Positions 53,104 through 61,144 of a stretch of DNA of 64,000 bases are shown in pieces. The DNA lies in assembly GCF_030373265.1 (NCBI RefSeq), contig NZ_JAUCZC010000004.1, forward strand, positions 1 to 64,000, read 5' to 3'. The first letter of the stretch is position 1, and the number at the start of each line of letters is the position of its first letter. The notes beneath the pieces were generated by a model. The model was not told the origin of the DNA. It saw nothing but the letters and a program-made list of their open reading frames with translations, and searched no databases. The position numbers and the translations under genes were made by a program. The stretch is from Blastomonas sp. (GTDB lineage Bacteria; Pseudomonadota; Alphaproteobacteria; Sphingomonadales; Sphingomonadaceae).

Positions 53104-53131
53104 CGTTTGATCAGTTCAGATCAGGAAGCAA

Positions 53132-53314
53132 TCAGGCCTTGTCGCCCAACGCACCCTTCACGTCACCCTTGAGGTTCTGCGCATCGCCCTTGAGCTGCTG
53201 CGCCTTGCCTTCGGCTTCCAGGCTGTGGTTATCGGTGGCTGCACCGATGCCTTCCTTGATCTTGCCAGCAAGGTTGTTACCGGCGCCTTTGGCTTTGTCC
53301 TGAAATTCACCCAT
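53132..53314 (-). CDS. CsbD family stress protein
   Basis: A 60-residue, charged, disordered or helical protein of the CsbD family (KAKGAGNNLAGKIKEGIGAA, then LEAEGKAQQLKGDAQNLKGD). Such proteins are induced by stress, often under the general stress regulator in other bacteria. The repeat-like Gln/Lys/Gly/Asp pattern is typical. AGGAGA lies 7 nt before ATG 53314. Its terminator (53063-53103) is 29 bp after the stop. The role at molecular level is unknown. Confidence 0.9.
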   Translation of the reverse strand: MGEFQDKAKGAGNNLAGKIKEGIGAATDNHSLEAEGKAQQLKGDAQNLKGDVKGALGDKA

Positions 53315-53366
53315 AATGTGTCTCCTTGAAATGTCTGCGGGGGCTCATCCCCGGCTTCAAGGCAAA

Positions 53367-53795
53367 TTACGCAGGCGCCGCTGATCCGTTCCCTGCCATC
53401 TTCAGGATTTCTCCCCAGTCGTCCGCGCTCAGCTCTGCGACCGACAGCCGTGACTGGCGCAGCATCGCCATGTCGGCAAGCGCAGGACGTGCCTTCATCG
53501 CTTTCAGCGACACCCGCTTCTTGAGCGGGTGCACCGGCCTGACCTTGACCGCGACCCAGCGCCCGGTTTCATCCTTGGGGTCAGGGAACGCGGCGGCGCT
53601 GATCTCCATCACCCCCACCGCCTCGAGCCCGGTTCGCGAATGATAGAACAGCGCCAGATCTCCGACCTGCATCGCCTTAAGGTTGTTCGATGCCTGCGCG
53701 TTGCGCACCCCATCCCAAGTGCCCTCGCCCGCCTTGACCAGATCGTTCCAGCCATATTCGTCGGGCTCCGACTTCATCAGCCAATATTGGGTCAT
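53367..53795 (-). CDS. EVE domain protein
   Basis: A 142-residue EVE (PUA-like) protein: WLMKSEPDEYGWNDLVKAGE, WDGVRNAQASNNLKAMQVGD, LALFYHSRTGLEAVGVMEIS, and the C-terminal LSVAELSADDWGEILKMAG. EVE domains resemble YTH and ASCH readers of modified bases in RNA or DNA. The substrate is not known; housekeeping EVE proteins such as this are widespread and are not by themselves a defence system. Divergent from the 2OG-oxygenase gene 68 bp away. Start ATG 53795 fits the family start exactly. Confidence 0.93.
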   Translation of the reverse strand: MTQYWLMKSEPDEYGWNDLVKAGEGTWDGVRNAQASNNLKAMQVGDLALFYHSRTGLEAVGVMEISAAAFPDPKDETGRWVAVKVRPVHPLKKRVSLKAMKARPALADMAMLRQSRLSVAELSADDWGEILKMAGNGSAAPA

Positions 53796-53863
53796 GATTT
53801 TTCCCGTTCGTGCGCCTACATGAGGCGGATATTCTCCCAGACTCAGCTATTGCGGACCGCACC

Positions 53864-54802
53864 ATGATACAACTGCCCATTCTCTCGCTCACCGATGAAC
53901 CCGCCGCGCTGGCGCAAAAGCTGGGCGACAGCTTTTCGACCTATGGCTTTGCGATGATCAAGGATCACGGGCTCGATCCCGCGCTGGTCCGCAGGGGCTG
54001 GGAGCAGACTGAAGCGTTCTTTGCGCTGCCGACCGAAGAAAAGCGCCGTTATTACAACGCCGAGGCCGGTGGCCAGCGCGGCTATACCCCGTTTGGCACC
54101 GAGATCGCCAAGGACGCCAAGGCGCACGATCTCAAGGAATTCTGGCATGTCGGGCGCGAGGTCGATCCCGCCAGCCCGATTGCGCACACCATGCCGCACA
54201 ATGTCTGGCCCGATCGGCCAGAAGGCTTCCGCCAAACCTTCGAGCCGCTGTTCGCCGAGTTCGACCGGGTGGGCAACATCATCCTGTCGCGAATCGCGGT
54301 ATATCTCGGGCTCGATGCCGACTGGTTCCTGCCCGCGGTGCACGAGGGCAACTCGATCCTGCGGCTGCTGCATTACCCGCCGATGGACGCTGCCCAAGGC
54401 GCTGAAGGCGCGATTCGCGCGGGCGCCCACGAGGACATCAACCTGATCACGCTGTTACTGGGCGCGGAAGAAGGCGGGCTCGAGGTGCTGGCGCGCGATG
54501 GATCGTGGATCGACATGCGTCCACCCGAAGGCGCTCTGGTGGTCAATGTCGGCGACATGCTGCAGCGGCTGACCAATCATGCGCTGCCCTCGACCACGCA
54601 CCGCGTGCGCAACCCGGCGGGCGATCGCGCGAAATACAGCCGCTATTCGATGCCGTTCTTCCTCCACCTTCGCTCGGACTTCCCGATCCGCACGCTCGAA
54701 GGCTGCATCAGCGCCGAGCAACCCAATCGCTATCCAGAGGCGATCCTCGCAGACGATTATCTGCACGAACGTCTGGTGGAAATCGGACTGGTGAAGGCTT
54801 GA
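53864..54802 (+). CDS. Isopenicillin-N-synthase-like Fe(II)/2-oxoglutarate oxygenase
   Basis: A 312-residue oxygenase. The N-terminal DIOX_N domain (LPILSLTDEPAALAQKLGDS, FSTYGFAMIKDHGLD) precedes the jelly-roll: iron ligands H and D in AHEDINLITLL and the second His in STTHRVRNPAG, with Arg in KYSRYSMPFF for the 2OG carboxylate (RxS). All three metal ligands are there. The substrate is unknown; sphingomonad members are often annotated simply as isopenicillin N synthase family. Start ATG 53864; the longer frame adds an unlikely leader. Divergent from the EVE gene. Confidence 0.9.
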   Translation: MIQLPILSLTDEPAALAQKLGDSFSTYGFAMIKDHGLDPALVRRGWEQTEAFFALPTEEKRRYYNAEAGGQRGYTPFGTEIAKDAKAHDLKEFWHVGREVDPASPIAHTMPHNVWPDRPEGFRQTFEPLFAEFDRVGNIILSRIAVYLGLDADWFLPAVHEGNSILRLLHYPPMDAAQGAEGAIRAGAHEDINLITLLLGAEEGGLEVLARDGSWIDMRPPEGALVVNVGDMLQRLTNHALPSTTHRVRNPAGDRAKYSRYSMPFFLHLRSDFPIRTLEGCISAEQPNRYPEAILADDYLHERLVEIGLVKA

Positions 54803-54873
54803 GCGTCCAACGCTTCTGCGTTTGACACCCTTCGCTCAGGCTGGGCGGAGTTCCGCGATTCGCGATATCGCCG

Positions 54874-56325
54874 TCAGCGACGAGCGGCGATCTGAGTGCC
54901 GCTCGGCTTGGACGGAGCGGAGCGCGCAATGATGCACTCGCCGCCGGCAGCGCGAACCTTGGCGCACATCGATCGCGCGCTCGCTTCGTCGCCAAAGCCG
55001 TTGGCGGTCAGCCGGTGAAGTACACGGCCGCCGACGGTGGTGGACACCGCCGCTTTTGAGAACGTCGCGAGATCCTTGTGCCGGGTGCTGTACGTGGCCC
55101 ACGCCCGGTTGGCATTTTCAGGGTTCGAGAACACGCCGAGCTGCACGGCATAGGTGCCGCCGCTGACCGGAGCGAAGCTCGCTTTCTGGAACACGGCTGG
55201 TGCGGCCGTCTGGCGCGGCGCCGCGGCCTGCCGGGGCGCGGCAGCCTTTTTCAAGGCTCCAACCCCTTCGCGCTCGACGATCGGTTGGCGCGATGCGACC
55301 TGGACCGGCCGCGTCTTGCGCACCGGCTTGGCATGATAGTTCCCCGGCAGCGGCTGCACGATTTCGCGCACCACCATCAGCGGAGCCAGCATGGCCCGCG
55401 GCTGCTCGGCAGCGGGGACAGCGGCAACAGGCGCCGCCTCGGCATAGACCGGTGCTGGCGATGCTTCGATCCCGGCGAGCTCCATCGGCGCGTCCTGCAC
55501 TGCAGGAAGTTCGATCGGGCCGGCAACGGGCGAGACAGCCGCAGCCATCGCCTGCTGGCCGATCTGCGTGGCGGTTTCTGCCATCGAAGGCGAGTTGACC
55601 AGTGCCAGCCGGACGGGTTGGCCGGGATCAAAGTCCACGGGGCTCACGCCGAGCACGGATGCGACGCGCTGCACATGCGCCTGCGGATGCGCGATCCGCG
55701 CCCATTCGGCGATGCGGTCCTGCGCGATCTGAGGATCGAGGTCCTGCCCGACCATCACCTGCGCCTCTCGCCAGCGCCCGTCGAGCGCATAGGCGAAGGC
55801 CAGATTCTGACGGACCTTGGCGGAATTCTCGCCGCTCCGGACCTGATCGACCAGCACATCGACACCCAGTTTCGTGTCACCGGCCAAGGCCATCGCCAGG
55901 CCGTAGTCGCCAGCGGGAATGATTTCGCGGTTGTCGCGCAACAGCGCCTGTGCCGCCTGGCCGCGACCTTCGGCGACATGCATCAATGCAAGGCTGATCA
56001 CGGTGCGCGCGCTCTGGTCGCCCAGCGCCAGCGCGTCATCGAGGCTCTGCCGGGCAGAGGCGAAACGACCGTTGGCGAGATAGGCATGCGCGAGCGTGCG
56101 GCGCAGATCGGGATTGCGAGGGTTGAGAACAACGGCGGCTTCCGCTTGCGCCAGCGCCTTTTCGGGCTTGCCAGTGTCGAGCGCCTTTTGCGCGTTGCTG
56201 GACAGGGTCTGCGGTCGCCCGCCCCCGGAGCTGGCCGAGCAACTCACCAGCACGCTGCCGACCAATATGGTCGACGCTGCCAGCTTCAACATCAGTGCCC
56301 TGTTCATCTTCGCTCCGCTCGTCAT
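54874..56325 (-). CDS. Lipoprotein with TPRs and a SPOR domain
   Basis: A 483-residue protein. The start MTSGAKMNRALMLKLAASTI leads into LVGSVLVSCSAS, a lipobox (Cys about 29). Then tetratricopeptide-like repeats (about 50-200; NPRNPDLRRTLAHAYLANGR, VRQNLAFAYALDGRWREAQV) with an adjacent Pro/Ala/Val/Lys linker, and a C-terminal SPOR domain (about 395-470; YAVQLGVFSNPENANRAW, VLHRLTANGFGDEASARS). SPOR domains bind denuded glycan strands at septa. It resembles Flp/Tad-adjacent TPR-SPOR proteins. The upstream neighbours are the RHH protein and ParA genes, all on the same strand. Start ATG 56325 has agggga 6 nt upstream. Confidence 0.8.
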   Translation of the reverse strand: MTSGAKMNRALMLKLAASTILVGSVLVSCSASSGGGRPQTLSSNAQKALDTGKPEKALAQAEAAVVLNPRNPDLRRTLAHAYLANGRFASARQSLDDALALGDQSARTVISLALMHVAEGRGQAAQALLRDNREIIPAGDYGLAMALAGDTKLGVDVLVDQVRSGENSAKVRQNLAFAYALDGRWREAQVMVGQDLDPQIAQDRIAEWARIAHPQAHVQRVASVLGVSPVDFDPGQPVRLALVNSPSMAETATQIGQQAMAAAVSPVAGPIELPAVQDAPMELAGIEASPAPVYAEAAPVAAVPAAEQPRAMLAPLMVVREIVQPLPGNYHAKPVRKTRPVQVASRQPIVEREGVGALKKAAAPRQAAAPRQTAAPAVFQKASFAPVSGGTYAVQLGVFSNPENANRAWATYSTRHKDLATFSKAAVSTTVGGRVLHRLTANGFGDEASARSMCAKVRAAGGECIIARSAPSKPSGTQIAARR

Positions 56326-56365
56326 AGCCATTCCCCTCATTGCCCGGCCCGATCCGCTCAACGTT

Positions 56366-57040
56366 TCAACGCTCTGCCGACCGCGGTACGCGACCAGCCA
56401 GGTCCTCTATTTCGGGTATTTTGGTTAACAATTCGTCAAGTGCCGCCGTCACCAGGGCTTGCGCCGACTGGCCGGTGACCGCGCTCGCCAGTCGCAGCTT
56501 GAGATGCCGCTCGCTATCAAGCCGCAGCGTGAAGGCTGCGCGCCGCCCCTGCGGAACCGCCACCACCGGCATATCGGCAGGCATGGCGACAGGAGCGACG
56601 ACCTTGCGCTTGCGCACCGGGACGGGTTCTTCGTCCACGACCGCAGGCGGTTCGGGTTCCGGGCTGGGCTTTGCCACCGGTTCTGCATATGGCTCTGCCA
56701 TCCGCTCGGCGATCTCGGCCTGCTGCCGCACCACATCGGGCACCACCGGCTCTGGCGCTGGATCGGCTGCGACAGCCTTGCTCTCGGTCGGCAAGGCATC
56801 GGGTATGGCGCCCGCCAGCAGGTTGCCATAATCGGGCGCATGCTCGTCATGTGCGGGATCGACGTCGTAGCCCATGTCGTTCCAGCCCAGATCATCCTGA
56901 GCGATGAACTCGCCTTCGGGCATCGGATGCGACATCATGCCGCCCATGCCCAGTCCCTGGCGCCGCATGGCGGGACGCGCCGCGCCCTTGCGTGCCAGCA
57001 GTCCTGACGAAAGCGATGCGATTGGTTTGGGTTCGGCCAT
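56366..57040 (-). CDS. ParA partner with C-terminal ribbon-helix-helix-like domain
   Basis: A 224-residue protein. The N-terminal 30 residues are Arg/Met/Gly-rich (LARKGAARPAMRRQGLGMGG), followed by an acidic, Pro-rich disordered region (about 45-145, Glu/Pro/Val) and a basic patch PVRKRKVVAP. A C-terminal domain (about 166-205) reads FTLRLDSERHLKLRLASAVT, then GQSAQALVTAALDELL, a strand-helix-helix pattern like CopG/ParG-type ribbon-helix-helix. Start ATG 57040 has AAGGA 9 nt upstream; ATG 57049 is possible. It is 26 bp after parA, so it is probably the ATPase's DNA- or cargo-linking partner, like McdB or PpfA partners, which is inference. Confidence 0.72.
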   Translation of the reverse strand: MAEPKPIASLSSGLLARKGAARPAMRRQGLGMGGMMSHPMPEGEFIAQDDLGWNDMGYDVDPAHDEHAPDYGNLLAGAIPDALPTESKAVAADPAPEPVVPDVVRQQAEIAERMAEPYAEPVAKPSPEPEPPAVVDEEPVPVRKRKVVAPVAMPADMPVVAVPQGRRAAFTLRLDSERHLKLRLASAVTGQSAQALVTAALDELLTKIPEIEDLAGRVPRSAER

Positions 57041-57066
57041 AAAGCTCATCCTTGCCCTCGCTACGC

Positions 57067-57783
57067 CTACGATCCAGCCACGCGGCGACCGAAGCCGCCC
57101 ATCGGGCGGATCGAGCCGGGGATCACGGGCGCGTTGGGTACGGCGAACACCGTGCGTCGGAAGTTCTTTTCGAGCCTGTCGGAAATGTAGGTCCACAGCG
57201 CGCGGACTTCGCCTGCGGATTTGCCGTTGGGGTCGACCTCCATCACGGTACGGCCATCGATCATCGAAGCGGCAAAGTCGGTGCGGTGATGCAGCGTCGT
57301 CGGCGCGACGGTGCCGTGCTGCGACAATGCCACCGCGGCTTCCGAGGTGATCCTTGCTTTGGGCGTGGCGGCGTTGACGACAAAGATCAGCGGCTTGCCT
57401 GCGCGTTCGCACAGATCGACCGTCGCGCCCACGGCGCGCAGATCGTGCGGGCTGGGCCGGGTCGGCACCACGATCAGTTCTGCGACCGAAATCACCGACT
57501 GGATCGCCATGGTGATGGCAGGCGGCGTATCGATCACCGCCAGCTTGAAGCCCTGCTGGCGCAGGATCGAAAGGTCTGCCGGCAGCCGGGCGACGGTGGT
57601 CTGTGCAAACGCCGGATATTCCGGCTCGCGCTCGTTCCACCAATCGGCGAGCGAACCCTGTGGATCGATGTCGATCAGCACGACCGGGCCGTCGCCTGCA
57701 AGCTGCGCCTGCACGGCGAGATGACCCGAAAGGGTTGTCTTGCCGGATCCTCCTTTTTGAGATGCCAAAGCGAGTACGCGCAC
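57067..57783 (-). CDS. ParA family ATPase (orphan, MinD/ParA superfamily)
   Basis: A 238-residue ParA-like ATPase. The deviant Walker A KGGSGKTT is at residues 10-17, switch I/II appear as VLIDIDPQGSLADWW and AVIDTPPAI, and RPSPHDLRAV follows, so the core fold is intact. It lacks an N-terminal HTH, as in small ParA proteins that position cargos. It is not beside a parB gene or replication genes, so it is not a chromosome- or plasmid-segregation ParA; the partner is the RHH-like gene 26 bp downstream. A CtrA-like box lies 48 bp upstream. Start ATG 57783. Confidence 0.9.
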   Translation of the reverse strand: MRVLALASQKGGSGKTTLSGHLAVQAQLAGDGPVVLIDIDPQGSLADWWNEREPEYPAFAQTTVARLPADLSILRQQGFKLAVIDTPPAITMAIQSVISVAELIVVPTRPSPHDLRAVGATVDLCERAGKPLIFVVNAATPKARITSEAAVALSQHGTVAPTTLHHRTDFAASMIDGRTVMEVDPNGKSAGEVRALWTYISDRLEKNFRRTVFAVPNAPVIPGSIRPMGGFGRRVAGS

Positions 57784-57835
57784 TCAAACCCCCTGTTCGG
57801 TCCAATCGATCGGGTGGAAAATGCGCTCAAGCAGG

Positions 57836-57851
57836 CTAATTTTGGGTTAAC
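57836..57851. promoter_or_regulatory. CtrA-box-like site between parA and the SPOR/Sel1 gene
   Basis: CTAA-TTTTGGG-TTAA-C (57836-57851) matches seven of eight bases of TTAA-N7-TTAA plus the common trailing C. It lies 52 bp upstream of parA (ATG 57783) in the divergent region. A sequence match only. Confidence 0.35.
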
Positions 57852-58049
57852 GCTGCACTGTGCCGGATATGGACAGCCGCGCTGGCTAGCGCTCTGCATG
57901 CATATTGATTGCGGCATCAACGCTTTGCTAACGTGTCGTTAGCTATAGCGATTTACGCATGTAATTACCGGCAGGACCTGCCTGCCGCGCAGACCCGGCC
58001 AGACATGGCCGGACCCAGGCTTTACCATATGCGATGGAGAAAGACCCGC

Positions 58050-59294
58050 ATGGCACATTCGACAAAATTTTCGCGCAGCCGTCTGATGATGGCAGCCGGG
58101 CTGATCGCGATGGGCATGGCCTCGCCGGCCCTGGCGGACGTCAAGGCAGGGGTGGACGCGTGGGAGCGCGGCGAGTTTGACCGCGCGGTCGCCGAATGGC
58201 GCGATCCTGCCGCCGGTGGCGATGCCGATGCCCAGTTCAACCTTGGCCAGGCCTACAAGCTGGGCCGGGGTGTGCCGATGGATCTGAAGCTGGCGGAAAG
58301 CTGGTACAAGAAGGCGGCCGACAAGGGCCATGTCCAGGCGGCAGACAATTACGGACTGGTGCTGTTCCAGGACAACCGCCGCGACGAGGCGATGCCCTAT
58401 ATCCGCGCATCGTCCGTACGGGGCGAACCGCGCGCGCAGTACGTGTTGGGCACGGCGATGTTCAACGGCGACATCGCGGAGAAGGACTGGGTGCGTGCCT
58501 ATGCGCTGATGACCCGCGCCTCTGCCCAGGGCCTGCCTCAGGCATCGCGCAGCCTGGCAACGATGGACAAATACATTCCGCTGGCCGACCGGACCAAGGG
58601 CACGCAGCTGGCCGCAGAGCTGGAACGCGAAGCAACGTCCGAGCGTCGGCGCCTGGCAAGTGTCGCCGGTGGTCTGGTGGGTGATTCTGCCACCGGCGCA
58701 ACCTCGAGTGCCGCAACCAAAACCGCCGCGAATGCAGGCGCCAAGGCCCCACCCCTGGCTGCGGCCCCGCGTGTTTCGGGTTCGGCATCGACATCGGCAC
58801 CGCCGTCGACGATTCAGACGACCAGCCTGCCGCCTTCGAATGCCACCGGCTTGGCGAATCCGCCCGTAGCATCCAGCCCGACGAGCACCGCCGCAAGCGC
58901 GGGCGTCGATTTTGCCACGATGGGAACACCATCGGCGCCAACGTCGGTGCCAACGGCGCCAACGACTGCCTCGCCACCGCCGCCGGCCGCGCCTGCCCAG
59001 CGTGCTCCGGCACCGGCACCCACCATGGCTGCTGCCAGCATCGCACCTGCGGCGGCCGCAAGCGGCGACTGGCGCATTCAGCTCGGCGCTTTCAGTGAGG
59101 AAGGCCGCGCACGGACCTTATGGTCGGGGCTAGAGCGCCAGAATGCGGCGCTGACCGGCCTGCAACCCTATCTGGTCAAGGCCGGCACGATCACGAAATT
59201 GCAGGTGGGCCCTTTCGCCAGCCAGACAGACGCCAAAAAGGCCTGCGACAGCGTCGCTCGGTCCGGACAGGCCTGCTTCGTTCTGAAGAAATAA
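58050..59294 (+). CDS. Exported Sel1-repeat/SPOR protein
   Basis: A 414-residue periplasmic protein. A signal peptide ends near PALAD. Sel1-type repeats follow (about 32-190; ADAQFNLGQAYKLGRGVPMD, AESWYKKAADKGHVQAADNY, RAQYVLGTAMFNGDIAEKDW), then a long Thr/Ala/Ser/Pro linker (about 215-335), and a SPOR domain at the C-terminus (WRIQLGAFSEEGRARTLWSG, KLQVGPFASQTDAKKAC). It is the divergent neighbour of parA and the second SPOR protein here. ggaga lies 15 nt before ATG 58050. In Sphingomonads, such proteins are likely cell-division or cell-wall factors. Confidence 0.82.
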   Translation: MAHSTKFSRSRLMMAAGLIAMGMASPALADVKAGVDAWERGEFDRAVAEWRDPAAGGDADAQFNLGQAYKLGRGVPMDLKLAESWYKKAADKGHVQAADNYGLVLFQDNRRDEAMPYIRASSVRGEPRAQYVLGTAMFNGDIAEKDWVRAYALMTRASAQGLPQASRSLATMDKYIPLADRTKGTQLAAELEREATSERRRLASVAGGLVGDSATGATSSAATKTAANAGAKAPPLAAAPRVSGSASTSAPPSTIQTTSLPPSNATGLANPPVASSPTSTAASAGVDFATMGTPSAPTSVPTAPTTASPPPPAAPAQRAPAPAPTMAAASIAPAAAASGDWRIQLGAFSEEGRARTLWSGLERQNAALTGLQPYLVKAGTITKLQVGPFASQTDAKKACDSVARSGQACFVLKK

Positions 59295-59303
59295 GGGATC
59301 ATG

Positions 59304-59331
59304 TCTCCCCTCCTGCTTGCGGGAGGGGAGA
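59304..59331. terminator. Convergent hairpin (likely terminator)
   Basis: TCTCCCCTCC (59304-59313) pairs with GGAGGGGAGA (59322-59331), an 8-nt loop. It lies between the ends of the SPOR/Sel1 gene (59294) and the GNAT gene (59342) and is followed by a short T-rich stretch (cggtttctc). Confidence 0.6.
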
Positions 59332-59341
59332 GATCGGTTTC

Positions 59342-59881
59342 TCAAGCCGCAAGCGGTCGCTCGACGTCCACCATATCGCTTTCCAGCGTGTACTCCTGCG
59401 CCATCGCTTCGGAGCCGCGACCGGCGCTGAACCGTGGGCGGATGACGCCAGTGGGTTTGAATCCCAGCCGCCGCAACACTGCGCCCGATGCGGGATTGTC
59501 GATATAGTGGCTGCCGATCAGCTTGCGGTGGCCGAGCATCCAGGCGTTGGCGATCACCGCCCGAGCCGCCTCGGTGGCAAAGCCCTTCCCCCAGTGCTCG
59601 CGCGCGATCCAGTAGCCAAGCTCGGCTTCGCCATCGTGATTGCCAAGGCCGCAGCTGCCGACAAGCGTCTGCCCGGCGTCGCCCGGCAGTGTCAGCAGAA
59701 AGTGGGGATAGAGCGGATCCTGGGCCCGGGCGGCGAACGCATGCGCATCATCGCGCGAATAGGGCCAGGGAGCGCGAGCGAGGTTGCAGACGATGCCCTG
59801 ATCATTCAGCGCCGAGAACAGATTTTCGGCATCCTCCGGCCAGACCGGCCGCAGCAACAATCTTTGCGTCCTTGCGAACAT
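59342..59881 (-). CDS. GNAT family N-acetyltransferase
   Basis: A 179-residue RimJ/RimL-type acetyltransferase: RTQRLLLRPVWPEDAENLFS, GNHDGEAELGYWIAREHWGK then GFATEAARAVIANAW (acetyl-CoA loop, Q/R-x-x-G-x-A variant GKGFAT), and IDNPASGAVLRRLGFKPTG (the Asn-x-x-S motif before the last helix). Substrate unknown. It is downstream of rpmA on the same strand but separated by a strong terminator, so it probably has its own promoter. Start ATG 59881. Confidence 0.9.
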   Translation of the reverse strand: MFARTQRLLLRPVWPEDAENLFSALNDQGIVCNLARAPWPYSRDDAHAFAARAQDPLYPHFLLTLPGDAGQTLVGSCGLGNHDGEAELGYWIAREHWGKGFATEAARAVIANAWMLGHRKLIGSHYIDNPASGAVLRRLGFKPTGVIRPRFSAGRGSEAMAQEYTLESDMVDVERPLAA

Positions 59882-59956
59882 TATATCTCTCCTGTGATAC
59901 CAAATGCTTTGCCAGCTAAACGTGACAGAGCAGAGTCAGTGCCGTGACAGGGAAAC

Positions 59957-59990
59957 AAAAAAAGGGAGATGGGACGGACCCCATCTCCCT
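59957..59990 (-). terminator. Terminator after rpmA
   Basis: On the minus strand, AGGGAGATGGG pairs with CCCATCTCCCT (59963-59973 and 59980-59990) around a 6-nt loop, followed by a run of seven T. It ends the rplU-rpmA transcript. Confidence 0.88.
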
Positions 59991-60061
59991 GTCATTTCTG
60001 CCGGTTTTCAGGCCGGCGATGGGGTGTCCCTTGAGGAGGACGACCCGTCATCGATCGTCCG

Positions 60062-60337
60062 TTATTCGGCCGCTTCGGCCATCGCCGGGGCGACTACCGA
60101 TACATATTTGCGGCCAAGGCGGCCGGCGTGAAACTTCACCTGGCCTTCGGTCAACGCAAACAGCGTGTGGTCCTTGCCCATGCCGACATTGGCACCGGCA
60201 TAGACCTTGGTTCCGCGCTGACGGATAATGATGTTTCCACCAATCACCGGCTCGCCGCCGAACTTCTTCACGCCAAGACGGCGACCTGCGGAATCACGAC
60301 CGTTGCGCGACGAACCGCCAGCTTTCTTATGTGCCAT
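60062..60337 (-). CDS. rpmA: 50S ribosomal protein L27
   Basis: L27 sits at the peptidyl-transferase centre, its N-terminus contacting the tRNA 3' ends. The 91-residue protein shows [20 protein letters not shown], then [20 protein letters not shown] and [20 protein letters not shown], a full match to the family, with a 5-7 residue Ala/Glu tail. It starts directly with the mature sequence, so no cleaved extension as in Firmicutes is present. Downstream of rplU (28 bp gap) and upstream of a strong terminator. Confidence 0.98.
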   Translation of the reverse strand: MAHKKAGGSSRNGRDSAGRRLGVKKFGGEPVIGGNIIIRQRGTKVYAGANVGMGKDHTLFALTEGQVKFHAGRLGRKYVSVVAPAMAEAAE

Positions 60338-60364
60338 TTTTCAAAACTCCTTGTGCGCGCGCTA

Positions 60365-60844
60365 TCAGGCGTTGTCGGCCGACGAATCGGCTTCGGGCTT
60401 GGCGGCGGCCTTCTTCGGTGCTGCCTTCTTGGCCGGAGCCTTCTTGGGAGCAGCCTCTGCGGCGGGTGCGTCTGCGACCGGGGCAGCAGCGGCTTCCACC
60501 GGTGCTTCGGTCTTCGCGGCGGCCTTCTTCGGCGCAGCCTTTACAGCCTCGCCCACGCCCAGGATGCGCAGGATCGTGTGCTGCTGGCGATGGCCGATCT
60601 TGCGGCGATAGTTGTGGCGACGCTTCTTCTTGAAGACCACGACCTTGTCGGCCTTGGCCTGCGCGATGATCTCGGCAGAAACGACCACACCGGCCAGATC
60701 CTTCGATTCGCCACCGTCACCGGCGAGCAGAATGTCACTCAGCGCGATGACGTCGCCAGCCTCTCCGGCCAGCTTTTCCACTGCGATTTTATCTCCGGCT
60801 GCAACGCGATACTGCTTGCCGCCTGTGCGCACGATAGCGAACAT
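60365..60844 (-). CDS. rplU: 50S ribosomal protein L21 with Lys/Ala-rich tail
   Basis: L21 binds 23S rRNA. The first about 103 residues are the L21 core ([53 protein letters not shown]). After it comes a 55-residue tail rich in Ala, Lys, Pro and Glu ([20 protein letters not shown]), making the protein 159 residues instead of about 103. The tail resembles histone H1-like and AlgP repeats. Similar tails occur in other alphaproteobacteria. ATG 60844 excludes a 48-residue leader. A good promoter lies 150 bp upstream. rpmA follows 28 bp downstream. Confidence 0.97.
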   Translation of the reverse strand: MFAIVRTGGKQYRVAAGDKIAVEKLAGEAGDVIALSDILLAGDGGESKDLAGVVVSAEIIAQAKADKVVVFKKKRRHNYRRKIGHRQQHTILRILGVGEAVKAAPKKAAAKTEAPVEAAAAPVADAPAAEAAPKKAPAKKAAPKKAAAKPEADSSADNA

Positions 60845-61144
60845 GGGTTGTCTCGTTTCTGTTTGCTTCAATCGGTTCCGGGCACGCAAATTGCGAAATC
60901 CAAGCCTTTGACCCGTCTGTTGCCAGAACCGAATCAGCAGAGTGAAAAACGCTGCCCTGCGACGGGATGTCCCGCGCCGGAAAGCCATGCCCGTTAGGTG
61001 AAACTGCCGGGGCTGTCAACCGTGACCGCGGCTTTTTTGGCCGTTTCACACCAGACAATTCCCGCCCGCTCGCCCTTCAGCCCGTCTGAAGAACCGGGCC
61101 ATAAGCATTGCGAGAGGCCCTAGCCTACCGTAGAGCCTTGCAAC
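60845..61144. other. Intergenic region upstream of rplU
   Basis: A 300-bp gap between rplU (leftward) and the lipoprotein gene (rightward). It holds a good promoter for rplU (60991-61019) and a short palindrome TTCAG-cccgt-CTGAA near 61077-61091. The 150-nt leader of rplU could bind a regulatory protein; no further gene was found. Confidence 0.6.
60991..61019 (-). promoter_or_regulatory. Predicted rplU-rpmA promoter
   Basis: On the minus strand, -35 TTGACA (61019-61014), a 17-nt spacer, and -10 TAACGG (60996-60991), starting about 147 bp before ATG 60844. The -35 is consensus and the spacing ideal, though the -10 is poor. Confidence 0.55.

Noticed and set aside
53367-53795. EVE protein as part of a phage-defence system
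   Set aside because: No restriction, nuclease or methyltransferase genes are nearby; the type is the common housekeeping EVE.
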